Assembly (NCBI RefSeq): GCF_001721685.1
Contig: NZ_CP012502.1
Coordinates: forward strand, 1,922,001-1,986,000
Reading direction: 5' to 3'
Origin: Salisediminibacterium beveridgei
GTDB lineage: Bacteria > Bacillota > Bacilli > Bacillales > Salisediminibacteriaceae
Length of the DNA: 64,000 nt
Below are positions 1-11,384 of the stretch, piece after piece. Numbering within the stretch: position 1 is the stretch's first letter; each line of letters opens with the position of its first letter. The notes below the pieces were generated by a model, which saw only the letters and a program-made list of their open reading frames with translations, had not been told where the DNA came from and made no database searches. The position numbers and the translations under genes were made by a program.

Positions 1-231
1 CTCGCTTCTGATGAAGCCCTTTGCTTTTTCAAGTGCATCCAGACTTTTACTTCGCTCCTCTTCATCACCATAAACAGTAACGAAAGCTGTTGCCTGTTGC
101 AAGTCACCGGTCACGTCCACTGCTGTGACAGTAACGAATCCGATGCGGGGGTCTTTGATACCACGCTGAATGATGTCTGTCAGTTCTTTTTTGATCTGCT
201 CACCTACGCGGTTCGCTCTTAAATTCCCCAT
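1..231 (-). CDS. rbfA: Ribosome-binding factor A (3' end cut off by window)
   Basis: RbfA binds the 30S subunit near helix 1 of 16S rRNA and assists late 16S maturation and cold adaptation. Seventy-seven codons are present, beginning [17 protein letters not shown] with the family's typical [20 protein letters not shown] segment; the C-terminal part lies outside the window. The ATG at 231 follows AGGAGTG at good spacing. It is the last visible gene of the rimP-nusA-infB operon, 29 bases after ylxP. Identity is secure; only completeness is unknown. Confidence 0.95.
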   Translation of the reverse strand, partial: MGNLRANRVGEQIKKELTDIIQRGIKDPRIGFVTVTAVDVTGDLQQATAFVTVYGDEEERSKSLDALEKAKGFIRSE

Positions 232-260
232 TTGATTTCACTCCTTATGACACTGGCATG

Positions 261-539
261 TCAAAGCCATTCCCAGTCAATTTCTGTTACTTCTACCGAG
301 ACATAACTATCGATAAAAGACAGCGCACGATTCAGTTCTTTTTCAGCTTGTTGACGTTCATTACTGACAGTGACGACCGTCCACTGTACACGCTGCCAGC
401 GTTCCTGATGATTTGTCTCAGCAATGGCAATATTAAAACGCTGAGACAATCTGGTTACCAAGCTTTTTATGATGGAACGTTTCTCTTTCAAAGTCTGACA
501 ATCATAAAGCATTGCTTCGATTACAATGACACCGATCAT
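261..539 (-). CDS. ylxP: YlxP, DUF503 family protein
   Basis: Small 92-residue protein of the DUF503 family, conserved in this operon position between infB and rbfA throughout Bacillales. It has the family pattern [21 protein letters not shown] followed by repeated beta-alpha elements, a ferredoxin-like fold by family knowledge. Its ATG overlaps the infB stop (ATGA), indicating translational coupling. Linkage to translation factors suggests a role in ribosome assembly or translation, but no biochemical function is established as far as I know; the role is inferred from context. Confidence 0.9.
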   Translation of the reverse strand: MIGVIVIEAMLYDCQTLKEKRSIIKSLVTRLSQRFNIAIAETNHQERWQRVQWTVVTVSNERQQAEKELNRALSFIDSYVSVEVTEIDWEWL

Positions 540-2782
540 TTCGGTTTAACTTCCTCCATAACGAAAGCTTCGATAATGTCGCCTTCTTTCACATCATTAA
601 ATTTTTCAATGGTAATACCACATTCATAGTTGTTAGAAACTTCCTTCACATCATCTTTGAAACGTTTAAGATCCTTCAATACACCTTCAAAGATGACAAC
701 CCCATCTCGAATCACGCGAACAGAGGAGTGTCGGGTAATTTTTCCGTCTGTTACATAGGAACCAGCAATAGAACCGACCTTCGAGACTTTGAAAATTTGA
801 CGAACCTCTGCCTGACCAATCACTTTTTCCTGATAAACAGGATCAAGAAGACCTTTCATCGCTGATTCAATTTCTTCAATTGCATTATAAATGACGCGGT
901 GTAAACGAATATCCACACCCTCGACATCAGCGGTCCGTTTGGCATTGACATCGGGTCTGACGTTAAATCCGATGACAATTGCGTTTGAAGCTGACGCCAG
1001 AATAATATCAGATTCCGCAATCGCCCCAACCCCGGTGTGAATGATGTTGATTTTAACACCTTCAACCTCGATCTTTTCAAGGGAGCCTTTCATTGCTTCT
1101 GCCGAACCTTGAACATCCGCTTTTACAATGATATTTATCTCTTTGATGTCCCCTTGCTGAATCTGGTTGAACAGATCATCAAGTGAAACGCGTGAGGTTT
1201 CTCTGCGCTCAGCCTGACGTTTTTTCATTGCTCGTTGCTCACCAATCTGACGGGCTTTCTTTTCATCTTTAAAGACCATAAAGCGGTCGCCTGCCTGTGG
1301 AACAGCATTGAGACCCGTAATTTCCACCGGCATGGAAGGTTCTGCAGTTTTCACTCTTCGGCCAAGATCATTGACCATTGCCCGCACTTTACCAAATGCG
1401 TTGCCGACAACAATCGGATCACCGACATGAAGTGTTCCACCTTGTACGAGAAGTGTAGCAACTGGCCCTCGTCCACGGTCCAGCTCGGCTTCCACTACGG
1501 TTCCATATGCTTCCCGATCCGGATTAGCTTTTAGTTCTTCAACTTCAGTAACAAGGAGAATCATCTCAAGGAGGTCGTCAATTCCTTTTGCATTTAATGC
1601 GGACACTTCAACGAAAATCGTGTCGCCACCCCATGCTTCAGCTACCAGACCATGTTCTGTCAACTCCTGCATAACACGATCAGGATTGGCTCCTTCTTTA
1701 TCAATCTTGTTAACAGCCACAATGATCGGTACTTCCGCAGCTTTAGCGTGGTTGATGGCTTCTATCGTTTGAGGCATGACGCCATCATCCGCTGCAACGA
1801 CGAGAATGGTAATATCGGTCACCTGAGCCCCGCGCGCGCGCATCGTTGTAAACGCAGCGTGCCCTGGAGTATCAAGGAAAGTGATTTTCTTATCGTTTTC
1901 CTCAACTTGATAAGCACCGATGTGTTGCGTTATTCCGCCCGCTTCACCTGCAACGACTTTCGTATGGCGGATGCTGTCAAGTAATGTCGTCTTACCATGG
2001 TCGACGTGTCCCATGATGGTAACAACCGCAGGACGTTCCTCAGTTTTCCCCTCATCATCATCCGCTTCAGAAATGGCTGTTTCGAAATCCGTTTCGTCTA
2101 TAATGATTTCTTCTTCAACCTTGATACCATATTCTTCTGCAAGGATTTCCAAAGCATCTTTATCCAATTCCTGGTTGATGGTTGCCATAACTCCAAGGAA
2201 CATCAGCTTTTTGATAATCTCAGATGGTTCGCGGTAAATTTTCTCCGCAAATTCACCAACTGTAACGGGTGGTGTGTACAACACTTTTTCCGGGAGCTTA
2301 CGCGGCATGGTGGAAGGTTGCTGGTTCGGATTTTGCTGCCGCTTATCATTTTTACGATTGCGGTTTTTGTTACCACCTTTATTAATACCTTTGTTCTGAC
2401 CTCGGTTTTGCTGATTTCCCGGCCCTTTGTTTCCTTGATTCTTTTGATTTGGCTGGTTTTTCTGGTTACCGGATTTCACCTGATTGTTTTGTGGTTTATT
2501 TGTGCTGCCCTGTCCTTTATTGGGTTGCTGCGGCTTATTTTGGGTCTGATTTTTCGGCCGGTCCTGATTACGATTATTGTCCGCAGGTTTACGGCTCTCT
2601 GCCGTTTTTTTCTCAGGTTGATTACTTTTTCCTGTGATTCCTTCAAGTTTATTCATACTTTCCTGATCAATCACGCTCATATGATTGGAGACTTCAATCC
2701 CTAAATCCTTCAGTTTATTGATCACTTCTTTACTGGTTGTATTATTTTCTTTTGCATATTCGTAAATTCTTTTTTTACTCAA
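536..2782 (-). CDS. infB: Translation initiation factor IF-2
   Basis: GTPase that delivers fMet-tRNA to the 30S subunit and promotes subunit joining. The 748 residues hold an N-terminal IF2-N helix domain ([20 protein letters not shown]), an Asn/Gln/Lys-rich linker at about 50-165, a second IF2-N domain at about 165-220, then the G domain with G1 GHVDHGKTT near 257, G3 DTPGH near 302 and G4 NKID near 355, and C-terminal domains that bind the initiator tRNA. The start is TTG at 2782, preceded by GGGAGG with eight bases of spacing. Only one start is evident, unlike the two-form E. coli gene, though internal starts cannot be excluded. Confidence 0.97.
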   Translation of the reverse strand: MSKKRIYEYAKENNTTSKEVINKLKDLGIEVSNHMSVIDQESMNKLEGITGKSNQPEKKTAESRKPADNNRNQDRPKNQTQNKPQQPNKGQGSTNKPQNNQVKSGNQKNQPNQKNQGNKGPGNQQNRGQNKGINKGGNKNRNRKNDKRQQNPNQQPSTMPRKLPEKVLYTPPVTVGEFAEKIYREPSEIIKKLMFLGVMATINQELDKDALEILAEEYGIKVEEEIIIDETDFETAISEADDDEGKTEERPAVVTIMGHVDHGKTTLLDSIRHTKVVAGEAGGITQHIGAYQVEENDKKITFLDTPGHAAFTTMRARGAQVTDITILVVAADDGVMPQTIEAINHAKAAEVPIIVAVNKIDKEGANPDRVMQELTEHGLVAEAWGGDTIFVEVSALNAKGIDDLLEMILLVTEVEELKANPDREAYGTVVEAELDRGRGPVATLLVQGGTLHVGDPIVVGNAFGKVRAMVNDLGRRVKTAEPSMPVEITGLNAVPQAGDRFMVFKDEKKARQIGEQRAMKKRQAERRETSRVSLDDLFNQIQQGDIKEINIIVKADVQGSAEAMKGSLEKIEVEGVKINIIHTGVGAIAESDIILASASNAIVIGFNVRPDVNAKRTADVEGVDIRLHRVIYNAIEEIESAMKGLLDPVYQEKVIGQAEVRQIFKVSKVGSIAGSYVTDGKITRHSSVRVIRDGVVIFEGVLKDLKRFKDDVKEVSNNYECGITIEKFNDVKEGDIIEAFVMEEVKPK

Positions 2783-2823
2783 TGTACATACCTCCCGTTT
2801 TCATTCAGAGAAGCAAAGTTCGT

Positions 2824-3141
2824 TTATTGACCGTCCAGTTCTTTCTGGATCCGGTTCATGATCGAAGTGGCAAATCCCTGGTCCATGACAGCAATGGAAA
2901 CTCTCTCATGTTTACCCAAAGCATGCCCCAATGTTTCACGATCTGAAACAACTGCAAGCCGTACGCGATAAAACGTTGTTTTATCCGTCATTTTTTTCAA
3001 GGTTCCCGATGAGGCGTCTGATGCAACAATAACCAGCTTTGCTTTGTTGGATTGAATCGCTTTGATCACCTGTTCTTCTCCTGTAACAAGAGCTCCGGCC
3101 CGTTGAACAAGTCCCAGTGTCGACGTCCAGTGCTGACTCAT
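2824..3141 (-). CDS. ylxQ: YlxQ, L7Ae-family RNA-binding protein
   Basis: A 105-residue protein of the L7Ae/L30e/S12e/Gadd45 family, whose members bind kink-turns in RNA. The core TLGLVQRAGALVTGEEQV and the strand KLVIVASDAS match the paralogues YbxF and YlxQ of B. subtilis. Its ATG overlaps the ylxR stop (ATGA), so the two are probably translationally coupled inside the nusA-infB operon. It is expected to be a ribosome- or RNA-associated accessory protein; the specific RNA target is not shown by sequence. Confidence 0.9.
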   Translation of the reverse strand: MSQHWTSTLGLVQRAGALVTGEEQVIKAIQSNKAKLVIVASDASSGTLKKMTDKTTFYRVRLAVVSDRETLGHALGKHERVSIAVMDQGFATSIMNRIQKELDGQ

Positions 3142-3416
3142 CGCAACTTGCTTCTCTCATGTTCATGAATCAACTGATCGTAAACCTCGTCTGATACTTT
3201 GGCTTTCAGGTTTCTAGCAAGTAAATTTGACTGTCTTGCTTTTTCGATCACTTTTCGATCATTTGCAATATACGCTCCACGACCTGATTTCTTACTGCTT
3301 GGATCAACGAAGATCTCACCTTCCGGTGAGCGAACAACTCTGATCAACTCTTTTTTAGGTTTCATTTCCTGTGTGACTATACACTTTCTCAAGGGTGTTT
3401 TCTTTTTTGATGTCAT
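3138..3416 (-). CDS. ylxR: YlxR, DUF448 RNA-binding protein
   Basis: Ninety-two residues with the DUF448 pattern KTPLRKCIVTQEMKPKKELIRVV, the GRGAYI motif and a basic C-terminal half. YlxR proteins are small nucleic-acid-binding proteins next to nusA; one has been reported to bind the RNase P RNA or act as a regulator, so function is only partly known. The start chosen is the ATG at 3416, preceded by AGGAGTG with eight bases of spacing; the frame stays open upstream across the nusA 3' end, but that extension is low-complexity and not family-like. Confidence 0.9.
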   Translation of the reverse strand: MTSKKKTPLRKCIVTQEMKPKKELIRVVRSPEGEIFVDPSSKKSGRGAYIANDRKVIEKARQSNLLARNLKAKVSDEVYDQLIHEHERSKLR

Positions 3417-3423
3417 CGCAACA

Positions 3424-4611
3424 TCACTCCTGGTCGTCCTTCTCCGAATCATAATCCGCTTCTTCATCAAAATCCAGAAGATCATTATCCGCGAGATCTG
3501 CAAATGATTCCGGTGTATCTTCTTCGACTTCTTCTTCAAAGAAACTTTCTTCATCAGATAATGGATATATACCCGATTCTTCTGCTTCTGATTCACTCTT
3601 AATATCAATTTTCCAACCCGTGAGTTTAGCAGCGAGCCTGGCGTTTTGTCCTCGTTTACCAATAGCAAGAGATAATTGGTAATCCGGCACAATCACCGTT
3701 GTTGTCTTCTCAGCTTCGTTTACAAGCACTTCCACTACTTTCGAAGGACTCAATGCATTGGAAACATATACTTTCGGGTCTTCTGACCAGCGGACAATAT
3801 CTATCTTCTCACCTTTTAGTTCATCAACGATAGTTTGCACCCGCTGTCCCCGTTGACCGACGCAGGAACCTACCGGGTCGACATCTTCGTCCTCTGCATG
3901 AACGGAGATTTTAGATCGTTCTCCTGCTTCTCTGGAAACTGATTTCACCTCGACAGTACCATCATAAATCTCAGGTACTTCCAATTCAAAAAGACGTTTG
4001 AGAAGACCGGGATGTGACCTCGATATCATGATTTGTGGTCCCTTTGTCGTTTTTTCGACTTTGGTGATGAACGCCTTGATCCGGTCATTGTGTCGATATG
4101 TTTCATTCGGCATTTGCTCATTCAGTGGCATAATAGCCTCGACTTTTCCAAGATCAACATAAATGAACCGATGATCCTGCCTTTGGACTATGCCTGTCAT
4201 GATGTCTTCTTCACGATCGATAAAATCGGAATAAATAATCCCACGCTCTGCTTCTCGAACGCGTTGAGTTACCACCTGTTTTGCCGTTTGTGCAGCAATC
4301 CGGCCGAAATCCCGGGGTGTCACCTCAATTTCAACGATATCATCGACTTCATAGTGCACGTTGATTTCTTTGGCTGCATCTTGACTGATCTCCAGCCTTT
4401 CATCAAACACCTCTTCAACAACCGTTTTGCGGGCAAAAACTCTGATTTGTCCCGTTTCTCTGTCGATGTCTACCCTAACATTTTGGGCGGAGTTGAAATT
4501 TCGTTTATAACCTGTAATCAGGGCTTGTTCAATGGCTTCAAGAATAATTTCTTTATCTATTCCTTTATCTTTTTCAATGGTTGCCAAGGCATCCATAAAT
4601 TCACTGTTCAT
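3424..4611 (-). CDS. nusA: Transcription termination/antitermination factor NusA
   Basis: RNA polymerase accessory factor that stimulates pausing and intrinsic termination. The 395 residues show the N-terminal RNAP-binding domain, an S1 domain near 130-200, and tandem KH domains with [15 protein letters not shown] near 240 and [14 protein letters not shown] near 315. The end is a long acidic tail rich in Glu and Asp rather than the AR repeats of gamma-proteobacteria, as expected for a Firmicute. It sits between rimP and ylxR and may regulate its own operon through the terminator at 5150-5175. Confidence 0.97.
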   Translation of the reverse strand: MNSEFMDALATIEKDKGIDKEIILEAIEQALITGYKRNFNSAQNVRVDIDRETGQIRVFARKTVVEEVFDERLEISQDAAKEINVHYEVDDIVEIEVTPRDFGRIAAQTAKQVVTQRVREAERGIIYSDFIDREEDIMTGIVQRQDHRFIYVDLGKVEAIMPLNEQMPNETYRHNDRIKAFITKVEKTTKGPQIMISRSHPGLLKRLFELEVPEIYDGTVEVKSVSREAGERSKISVHAEDEDVDPVGSCVGQRGQRVQTIVDELKGEKIDIVRWSEDPKVYVSNALSPSKVVEVLVNEAEKTTTVIVPDYQLSLAIGKRGQNARLAAKLTGWKIDIKSESEAEESGIYPLSDEESFFEEEVEEDTPESFADLADNDLLDFDEEADYDSEKDDQE

Positions 4612-4636
4612 GGAATCCTGATCCCCCTTTCATAAT

Positions 4637-5107
4637 TTAAAACAAAACAGCTAAACGAGCTTTTGCTACTTTGTCATATGGAATGGTTTTTTCCAGTTTC
4701 TGCGTCTTCACTTTCTGCTCAATGACCAATAACTCTCCATCAAAAGAGAGTAATCTTCCTTCAAAGACTTTCTCACCATCTAATGGCGCGTAAGTGGAGA
4801 CGTGAACATTTTTCCCGACCGCTTTTGCGATATCATTCGCTTTTTTCAATGGCCGTTCAGCCCCTGGTGATGACACTTCCAGGTAATAGGCCTGATCAAT
4901 CGGATCGGTGCTGTCCAGCGATTTACTCAACTGTTCACTGACCGTGGAACAATCGTCCAATCCAATGCCTTCTGGTCCATCTATAAATACACGGAGAAAC
5001 CAGTTTTTACCTTCCTTGACAAACTCAATATCGACCAGTTCAAGATTGAGTTCATCCAGGATCGGTTGAACCAGTTGTTCCACTTTCTGCGTAACATCTA
5101 CGCCCAT
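4637..5107 (-). CDS. rimP: Ribosome maturation factor RimP
   Basis: RimP is needed for 30S maturation. The 156 residues contain the N-terminal domain with LELVDIEFVKEGKNWFLRVFID and the motif YYLEVSSPGAERPL, then an SH3-like C-terminal domain. Length is normal for the family. The ATG follows AAGGAGG at nine bases. It is the first gene of the rimP-nusA-ylxRQ-infB-ylxP-rbfA operon and lies just downstream of a promoter and terminator-like leader. Confidence 0.96.
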   Translation of the reverse strand: MGVDVTQKVEQLVQPILDELNLELVDIEFVKEGKNWFLRVFIDGPEGIGLDDCSTVSEQLSKSLDSTDPIDQAYYLEVSSPGAERPLKKANDIAKAVGKNVHVSTYAPLDGEKVFEGRLLSFDGELLVIEQKVKTQKLEKTIPYDKVAKARLAVLF

Positions 5108-5149
5108 ACTTGATTTCCTCCTTTACCGTTAGAACCTTGCTCATTAAAA

Positions 5150-5175
5150 GAAAGAGTGGGAATCCCCACTCTTTC
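5150..5175 (-). terminator. Intrinsic terminator between polC and rimP
   Basis: Perfect 11-bp inverted repeat (5150-5160 with 5165-5175, arm GAAAGAGTGGG on the plus strand) around a four-base loop, followed in the minus-strand direction by TTTT. It lies downstream of the polC stop and also downstream of the rimP promoter candidate at 5205-5233, so it can end polC transcripts and attenuate the nusA operon. Confidence 0.85.
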
Positions 5176-5204
5176 CGGTCGCCTTTTCATTTCAGTCCTA
5201 TGAT

Positions 5205-5233
5205 AGAATACCACAACTGCAGGTTTAATGCAA
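5205..5233 (-). promoter_or_regulatory. Candidate sigma-A promoter of the rimP-nusA operon
   Basis: Reading the minus strand, TTGCAT (5233-5228) is separated by 17 bases from TATTCT (5210-5205), and the spacer ends in TGG, giving an extended -10. The predicted start near 5198 is about 23 bases before the hairpin at 5175-5150. The -35 is weak (3 of 6), the -10 moderate (4 of 6 plus extension). Confidence 0.5.
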
Positions 5234-5255
5234 ATGCATGTCGTATCGGCAGGGA

Positions 5256-8200
5256 TCAGAACAATGACAACTGATTCGTATCTGGCATACCGTCCAGACA
5301 GCCATGATCATCAAGGTTTTCAAGAACCGTTTTTGTTATTTTACTGCGTTTTCTGAGATCTTCTTTACTTAGAAACTCACCTGCAGATCTTGCTTCGACG
5401 ATATTGATGGCTGCGTTGGTCCCGACACCTGTCAATGCGTTGAAGGGTGGCAAAAGAACATCACCCTCCACCTGAAACTCTTTCGCTTTGGATTGATACA
5501 GATCCACCTTTTTAAATGAATAACCACGCATTGTCATTTCGAGCGTCAATTCAAGTACCGTCAACACACTTTTTTCTTTTGGTGTAGCATCAAGGCCTTT
5601 CGAATGGATTTCTTCAATCCGTTTTCGAATGGTGGCTGAACCCCGAATCATTGTATCAAGCTCAAAGTCATCTGCACGAACAGTAAAGTAAGCCGCATAA
5701 AACATCATCGGATGATGTACTTTAAAATATGCAATCCGAACAGCCATGAGAACATAAGCCGCTGCGTGTGCTTTTGGAAACATGTATTTGATTTTGAGAC
5801 AGGATTGAATATACCAGTCCGGTACACCGTTTTTCTTCATCTCTTCAATCCATTCAGGATCAAGTCCTTTGCCTTTACGAACAAACTCCATGATTTTAAA
5901 CGCAAGTGAATGTTCTAGCCCTTGATAAATCAAATACACCATAATATCATCCCGACAGCCGATCACATCTTTCAATTCACAAGTTCCTGCAGAGATGAGG
6001 TCCGCTGCATTATTCAGCCACACATCACTGCCGTGACTTAATCCTGAAATCTGAACAAGTTCACTGAATGTCGATGGACGGGTTTCTTCAAGCATTTGAC
6101 GCACAAAACGCGTCCCAAATTCCGGAATACCGAATGTTCCGGTTTTACACATAATGTCTTCTTGGGAAACACCCAGAGACTCAGTGCCTGAAAACAGTTT
6201 GAATACCTCCGGATCATCCACAGGAATGTCTTTCGGATCCATTCCACTGAGGTCCTGAAGCATGCGAATGACCGTTGGATCATCATGTCCGAGTATATCC
6301 AGCTTCAGGAGATTATCATGGATCGAATGGAAATCAAAATGCGTCGTTCGCCATTCTGAGCCATCATCATCCGCTGGATATTGGATCGGTGAGAAATCAT
6401 AGATATCGAGGTGATCGGGAACAACAATGATCCCTCCAGGGTGCTGACCAGTTGAACGTTTTACCCCGGTGCATCCACTGACTAGCCTGTCAATTTCTGC
6501 ACCTTTAAACTGAACGCCCAAATCCCCTTCATATCCCTTAACATACCCATAAGCAGTTTTATCAGCAACGGTCGTAATTGTGCCTGCCCGGTATACGTAA
6601 TCTTCACCAAAGAGCTCTTTCGTGTAATTGTGAGCAACAGGCTGATATTCACCGGAAAAATTCAAATCAATATCGGGCACCTTGTCGCCTTTAAACCCAA
6701 GAAAGGTTTCAAAGGGAATATCATGTCCGTCTTTTTCATACTGAGTTCCACATTTTTCGCAATTTTTATCAGGCAAATCGAAACCGGAACCAACGGAACC
6801 ATCATTGAAAAAATAAGAATGCTGGCATTGTGGGCAGACATAGTGAGGTGGCAAAGGATTCACTTCAGTAATTTCCGTCATTGTGGCGACAAAACTTGAG
6901 CCGACAGACCCACGTGAACCGACAAGGTATCCATCATTCAATGATTTTTTGACCAGCTTCTGTGAGATCAAATAAATCACAGAGAATCCGTTCGAAATAA
7001 TACTTGATAATTCTTTTTCCAAACGCTTTTCAACCAGTTCAGGCAATGGATCGCCATAAATACTCTTGGCACGGTTATAGCACATCTGCCTCATTTCATC
7101 ATCTGCCCCTTCGATATGAGGGGTATAAAGATCATCCGGTATCGGCTTGATCTCATCTACTTCGTCAGCCACCCACTGAGAATTTTTCACAACGATTTCA
7201 TCTCGTTTATCTTCCGTCAGAAATGAGAAACAGTCGAGCATTTCATTGGTGGTTCTGAAATGAACCTGAGGCAATGTGATCCGGTTTAACGGGTTTGCTC
7301 CACCTTGACTTGCAATCAGAATTTTACGGTATACGTGATCTTCTTTGTTTAAATAGTGAACATTCCCCGTTGCAACGACGGGTTTTCCAACCGTTTCGCC
7401 TAATTTAACAAGATTTTTAATAACGGATTTAAGTTCTAACTCATCTCTGATAATTTCCTTTTCGATAAGATGTTGATAGTTCGCAGGAGGCTGCACCTCC
7501 AGAAAATCGTAAAAGGCCGCAGTAGCCTCCACTTCTTCAGGTGCCTTTTGCATGAGGCCATCGAATACTTCCCCATTATCACAAGCTGAACCGATCAATA
7601 ACCCTTCGCGGTACTCAGCCAGTACGGATTTCGGAAGACGGGGAACGCGAAAAAAATAATCGATATGGGATTTTGATATCAATTGATAAAGGTTTTTTAA
7701 CCCGTTTGCATTCTTCGCATATATCGTACAGTGATTGGGACGTTGCTTTTTATAATCATCCGGTGAGGATTGTTCATTCAACTCTCCATGAGTAGTGATT
7801 CCTTTTTCCGCAGCGTCCTTGACCATTTTCCAAAGAAGATGTCCAGTTGCTTCGGCATCATATATTGCCCTGTGATGGGCAACCAGCTCGATGTTAAATT
7901 TCTTACAGAGTGTATTCAGCCGGTAATTTTTAAATGACGGGTAAAGCATGCGCCCCAATTCAAGGGTATCAATGACAGGATTCGTTGCTTTGGACAGACC
8001 AGCTTTTTGATAACCTGCGTCCAGAAAAGCCATGTCAAAGGAGGCATTATGAGCGACAAGTATGTCATCTGCACACCAGTCTTTAAACTGTTTGAGTACT
8101 TCTTCAGCCTCAGGGGCATCTGCCACCATATCGTCCGTGATCCCTGTCAGGTCAATGATCGTTGGACTCAATGCCTCATGAGGATTCGCAAAGGATTCAA

Positions 8201-9557
8201 ACCTGTCGATGACTTCCCCGTCTTTCACTTTTACAGCAGCGAGTTCGATAATCGTATTGTAAACCGCTGAAAGTCCAGTGGTTTCCACATCAAAGACTAC
8301 ATAGGTATCCTCCATCAAATTACGATCCGTTGCGTTATATGCAATTGGAACTCCATCATCCACCAAGTTAGCTTCCAAGCCATAGATGATTTTAATATCA
8401 TGTTTTTTTCCGGCACCATAAGCTTCGGGATAAGCCTGAGCCCCGGCATGATCGGTAATCGCAATCGCCTTGTGACCCCATTTTTTGGCCTGCTCCACAT
8501 AGCGTCCTACATTTGTGATCGCATCCATCGTACTCATGTTCGAATGCAAATGCAATTCAACCCGCTTTTGATCATTCGCTGCGGTATCCTGTCGCTCAAC
8601 AGGTTTCACCTGTTCTAGATCTCTCGCCATCATTGAATAATCTCTCGAAAATGTATCATATTGGACTGGACCTCTGACTTTCAGCCAAATCCCTTTTTGA
8701 ATCGCCTCAAATACAGCGAGATCCTCTTTGTCATTTGAGAACATCTTTACATTGATCGAGTCTGTATAATCTGTGATTTTAAATGTCAACAACGTCCTGC
8801 CACTTTTCAGTTCACGCAGATCTGAATCAAACACAAGGCCTTGAGCTGTAAACCGCTTTTCCTCTTCGATGATCTCTTTCAAAGGTCTGGGCTCATCTTT
8901 TATCTTCGTACCATGTGAGATCGCTTGCTTTATTTGCATATCTTTCGTTTTCTCGTCCTGTTTTTGCTTCTCTTTCATGGCTTCAATGACTTCAAGCTGA
9001 TCTTCCTGAATCCTTTCATCACGAAAGCGTTGCATATCCTCATGAGATTCTTTCACCTCAACATGCCAAGTGTACTCTCCCAGTCCATATTGGTCCAACA
9101 ACTCTTGTAATGGTTCCTTCAACCTGCGAAGTACCATTTCTCTCTCAGTATCATTTACCACCGTCAGTGTGATCTGTTTGCCAGAGACAGAGGGGACTTG
9201 TCCTTCCAATCGATTAATCAACCCATTCGTGTGACTTCGTAACGCCTCGATAAACAAAGGCCAAAAATCAGCAATAACAGCATTTGCATCAGCCACTTCA
9301 TCATACCGAAGATAAAAAGAAACGTTCGCTACGTGTTCAAGACCATGAATCAGTGTAGATGAAAAGCGTTCATAGGCGTCTTTTGTCATTGGCGATGTTA
9401 AATGGAATGTGAAAACCCATTTTCGTTGGCTTTTATGAACTGCCAAATCTTCAATCCATGCTTCTTGTAAAAAACGATCCTTAATGTCAGCAGACATCTG
9501 CACCTGTTCCATCAGAAGCTGAAACCGTTCGATGCGTATTTGTCGATCTGATTCCAT
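5256..9557 (-). CDS. polC: DNA polymerase III alpha subunit, Gram-positive type PolC
   Basis: Replicative polymerase with built-in proofreading. The 1433 residues (family about 1435) contain an N-terminal domain, an OB fold near 230-320, a PHP domain beginning near 332 ([10 protein letters not shown]) that is interrupted by a DnaQ-like 3'-5' exonuclease with VFDVETTG near 420 and [11 protein letters not shown] near 500, then a zinc-binding CPQC/CEKCG cluster near 909-940, the palm with PDIDLNFSG near 960, and the fingers and helix-hairpin-helix region towards the C-terminus. ATG follows TGGAGG. It is the last gene of the uppS-to-polC series and is closed by the 5150-5175 terminator. Confidence 0.98.
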   Translation of the reverse strand: MESDRQIRIERFQLLMEQVQMSADIKDRFLQEAWIEDLAVHKSQRKWVFTFHLTSPMTKDAYERFSSTLIHGLEHVANVSFYLRYDEVADANAVIADFWPLFIEALRSHTNGLINRLEGQVPSVSGKQITLTVVNDTEREMVLRRLKEPLQELLDQYGLGEYTWHVEVKESHEDMQRFRDERIQEDQLEVIEAMKEKQKQDEKTKDMQIKQAISHGTKIKDEPRPLKEIIEEEKRFTAQGLVFDSDLRELKSGRTLLTFKITDYTDSINVKMFSNDKEDLAVFEAIQKGIWLKVRGPVQYDTFSRDYSMMARDLEQVKPVERQDTAANDQKRVELHLHSNMSTMDAITNVGRYVEQAKKWGHKAIAITDHAGAQAYPEAYGAGKKHDIKIIYGLEANLVDDGVPIAYNATDRNLMEDTYVVFDVETTGLSAVYNTIIELAAVKVKDGEVIDRFESFANPHEALSPTIIDLTGITDDMVADAPEAEEVLKQFKDWCADDILVAHNASFDMAFLDAGYQKAGLSKATNPVIDTLELGRMLYPSFKNYRLNTLCKKFNIELVAHHRAIYDAEATGHLLWKMVKDAAEKGITTHGELNEQSSPDDYKKQRPNHCTIYAKNANGLKNLYQLISKSHIDYFFRVPRLPKSVLAEYREGLLIGSACDNGEVFDGLMQKAPEEVEATAAFYDFLEVQPPANYQHLIEKEIIRDELELKSVIKNLVKLGETVGKPVVATGNVHYLNKEDHVYRKILIASQGGANPLNRITLPQVHFRTTNEMLDCFSFLTEDKRDEIVVKNSQWVADEVDEIKPIPDDLYTPHIEGADDEMRQMCYNRAKSIYGDPLPELVEKRLEKELSSIISNGFSVIYLISQKLVKKSLNDGYLVGSRGSVGSSFVATMTEITEVNPLPPHYVCPQCQHSYFFNDGSVGSGFDLPDKNCEKCGTQYEKDGHDIPFETFLGFKGDKVPDIDLNFSGEYQPVAHNYTKELFGEDYVYRAGTITTVADKTAYGYVKGYEGDLGVQFKGAEIDRLVSGCTGVKRSTGQHPGGIIVVPDHLDIYDFSPIQYPADDDGSEWRTTHFDFHSIHDNLLKLDILGHDDPTVIRMLQDLSGMDPKDIPVDDPEVFKLFSGTESLGVSQEDIMCKTGTFGIPEFGTRFVRQMLEETRPSTFSELVQISGLSHGSDVWLNNAADLISAGTCELKDVIGCRDDIMVYLIYQGLEHSLAFKIMEFVRKGKGLDPEWIEEMKKNGVPDWYIQSCLKIKYMFPKAHAAAYVLMAVRIAYFKVHHPMMFYAAYFTVRADDFELDTMIRGSATIRKRIEEIHSKGLDATPKEKSVLTVLELTLEMTMRGYSFKKVDLYQSKAKEFQVEGDVLLPPFNALTGVGTNAAINIVEARSAGEFLSKEDLRKRSKITKTVLENLDDHGCLDGMPDTNQLSLF

Positions 9558-9637
9558 AATTGCCTCCAGTCTCCTATGTATTCACCAGCCGTTTTGAATG
9601 GAAATGGTACCCCGCTTTTGACAGGATACCAGATACA

Positions 9638-11341
9638 TCAGCTGCTTATATAACCGGTAATGGTTGATAGTAAGTCTTTTCGGTGTACTTCAACCGTTTC
9701 ACCGGATTTTCTGTATTTCAACTCCACAATCCCCTCACCGGCCTTTTTACCAACAGTAATGCGAATTGGCAGACCCAGAAGATCGCTGTCCTTGAACTTG
9801 ACGCCAGGACGTTCCTGTCGATCATCAAACAACACTTCGAGTCCTGCCTGCTGTAGTTCAGAATACAAAGCTTCAGACAGTTCGCGCTGATCATCTTGTT
9901 TCACATTGACCGGTACGAGATGAGCATGAAACGGCGCTACACTTAGCGGCCAGATAATCCCGTTTTCGTCATGATGCTCCTCGATGATTGCAGCAACTGT
10001 TCTCGAAACCCCTATACCGTAAGAACCCATTACGATTGGCCGGGCTTTGCCCTGATCATCCAAAACAGTGGCCCCGAGTGCCTCACTGTATTTTGTCCCT
10101 AATTTAAACACATGACCAACTTCAATGCCTTCTTTAAAACGTATCGTTCCTTTCCCGTCCGGCGATGGGTCACCTTCTTGAATCATCCGTACGTCTGCAA
10201 TTTGATCGACCTTGAAATCCCTGTAAACATTCGCGTTAATGTAATGCTTATTTGCTTCGTTCGCTCCGCAAATGATATTTTTCATCACCATTACGGCTGG
10301 ATCAGCCACGATTTTCAAGTGATCAGGAGCGCCGACCGGGCCAAGAAAGCCAAAATCCGCTTTCATCCATTCTGAAGATTCCTCTTCAGTGGCAAATGTT
10401 ACGTTACGTGCATCTAAAGCATGCTTGATTTTAATATCATTTACTTCATGATCTCCGCGGACGAGCACCATGACAGCTTCATCATCAACATTGAAGGTCA
10501 TCGCTTTAATGCACTGTGTGGCATCGGCATTCAGATACTTGCCCACTTGTTCGATGGTTTTCTGATCCGGTGTATCCACTTTTTCAAGTGGTTTTCCATT
10601 TTCATTCGACTGCGGATAACTGACGTTGACCTCAGCAATTTCCGTATTTGCTGCATAATCTGATCCATCAGAGTAAGCAATCGTGTCTTCTCCGACACTC
10701 GAAAGAACCATAAATTCATGCGTATCTTTCCCACCCATTGCACCTGAGTCTGCAACAACTGCACGGAAATTCAAATCACAACGCGCGAATATTTTTTTAT
10801 AGGCTTCATACATCTTGGAATAACTTTTATCCAGACCGTCGTAATCCACGTCAAAGGAATACGCATCCTTCATCAGAAATTCCCTTCCACGAAGAACGCC
10901 AAATCTCGGCCTTCGTTCATCACGGAATTTTGTCTGAATCTGATACAAAGTCATTGGCAATTCTTTGTATGAACGGACGTCATCTTTCACAATCGCAGTG
11001 ATCACTTCTTCATGCGTCGGCCCAAGAGCGAACTCTCTTTGATGGCGGTCCTTAAAACGCATGAGTTCGGGACCATAATCTGCCCACCTGCCTGATTGCT
11101 GCCACAATTCCGCAGGCTGAATTGACGGCATGATCATTTCTTGAGCACCAGCCCGGTCCATCTCTTCACGGACAATACGCTCCACTTTTTGCAGTACCTT
11201 AAACCCCAAAGGCAAAAAGGAATAGACTCCTGATGTACTTTGACGAATTAATCCAGCTCTCAGCATCAGTTGATGACTGACAACATCAGCGTCTGTTGGT
11301 ATATCTCTAAGTGTAGGGGATAAAAACGTACGTTGTCTCAT
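9638..11341 (-). CDS. proS: Prolyl-tRNA synthetase, bacterial type
   Basis: Class II aminoacyl-tRNA synthetase charging tRNA-Pro. The 567 residues include motif 2 ([21 protein letters not shown], near 137), the inserted editing domain at about 230-390 that hydrolyses Ala-tRNA-Pro, motif 3 ([20 protein letters not shown], near 438) and a C-terminal anticodon-binding domain. AAGGTGG precedes the ATG by nine bases. Location between rseP and polC is the B. subtilis arrangement. Confidence 0.98.
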   Translation of the reverse strand: MRQRTFLSPTLRDIPTDADVVSHQLMLRAGLIRQSTSGVYSFLPLGFKVLQKVERIVREEMDRAGAQEMIMPSIQPAELWQQSGRWADYGPELMRFKDRHQREFALGPTHEEVITAIVKDDVRSYKELPMTLYQIQTKFRDERRPRFGVLRGREFLMKDAYSFDVDYDGLDKSYSKMYEAYKKIFARCDLNFRAVVADSGAMGGKDTHEFMVLSSVGEDTIAYSDGSDYAANTEIAEVNVSYPQSNENGKPLEKVDTPDQKTIEQVGKYLNADATQCIKAMTFNVDDEAVMVLVRGDHEVNDIKIKHALDARNVTFATEEESSEWMKADFGFLGPVGAPDHLKIVADPAVMVMKNIICGANEANKHYINANVYRDFKVDQIADVRMIQEGDPSPDGKGTIRFKEGIEVGHVFKLGTKYSEALGATVLDDQGKARPIVMGSYGIGVSRTVAAIIEEHHDENGIIWPLSVAPFHAHLVPVNVKQDDQRELSEALYSELQQAGLEVLFDDRQERPGVKFKDSDLLGLPIRITVGKKAGEGIVELKYRKSGETVEVHRKDLLSTITGYISS

Positions 11342-11384
11342 CGGTAACAGCCACCTTTACGTTAATTTCATGGTATTGATTTTT

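Noticed and set aside
1997..2704. Plus-strand open frame of 235 codons opposite the infB linker
   Set aside because: It runs antisense to the low-complexity Asn/Gln codons of infB, has no ribosome binding site and gives a hydrophobic product with no family resemblance. Artefact of codon bias.
3138..3692. A 184-residue version of YlxR extending into nusA
   Set aside because: The extra N-terminal part is an out-of-frame reading of the acidic nusA tail; the ATG at 3416 has a proper Shine-Dalgarno and gives the family length.
9605..9631. Hairpin between proS and polC (TGGTATCC with GGGTACCA)
   Set aside because: Eight pairs with a G-U and an 11-base loop and no T run; too weak to call a terminator.
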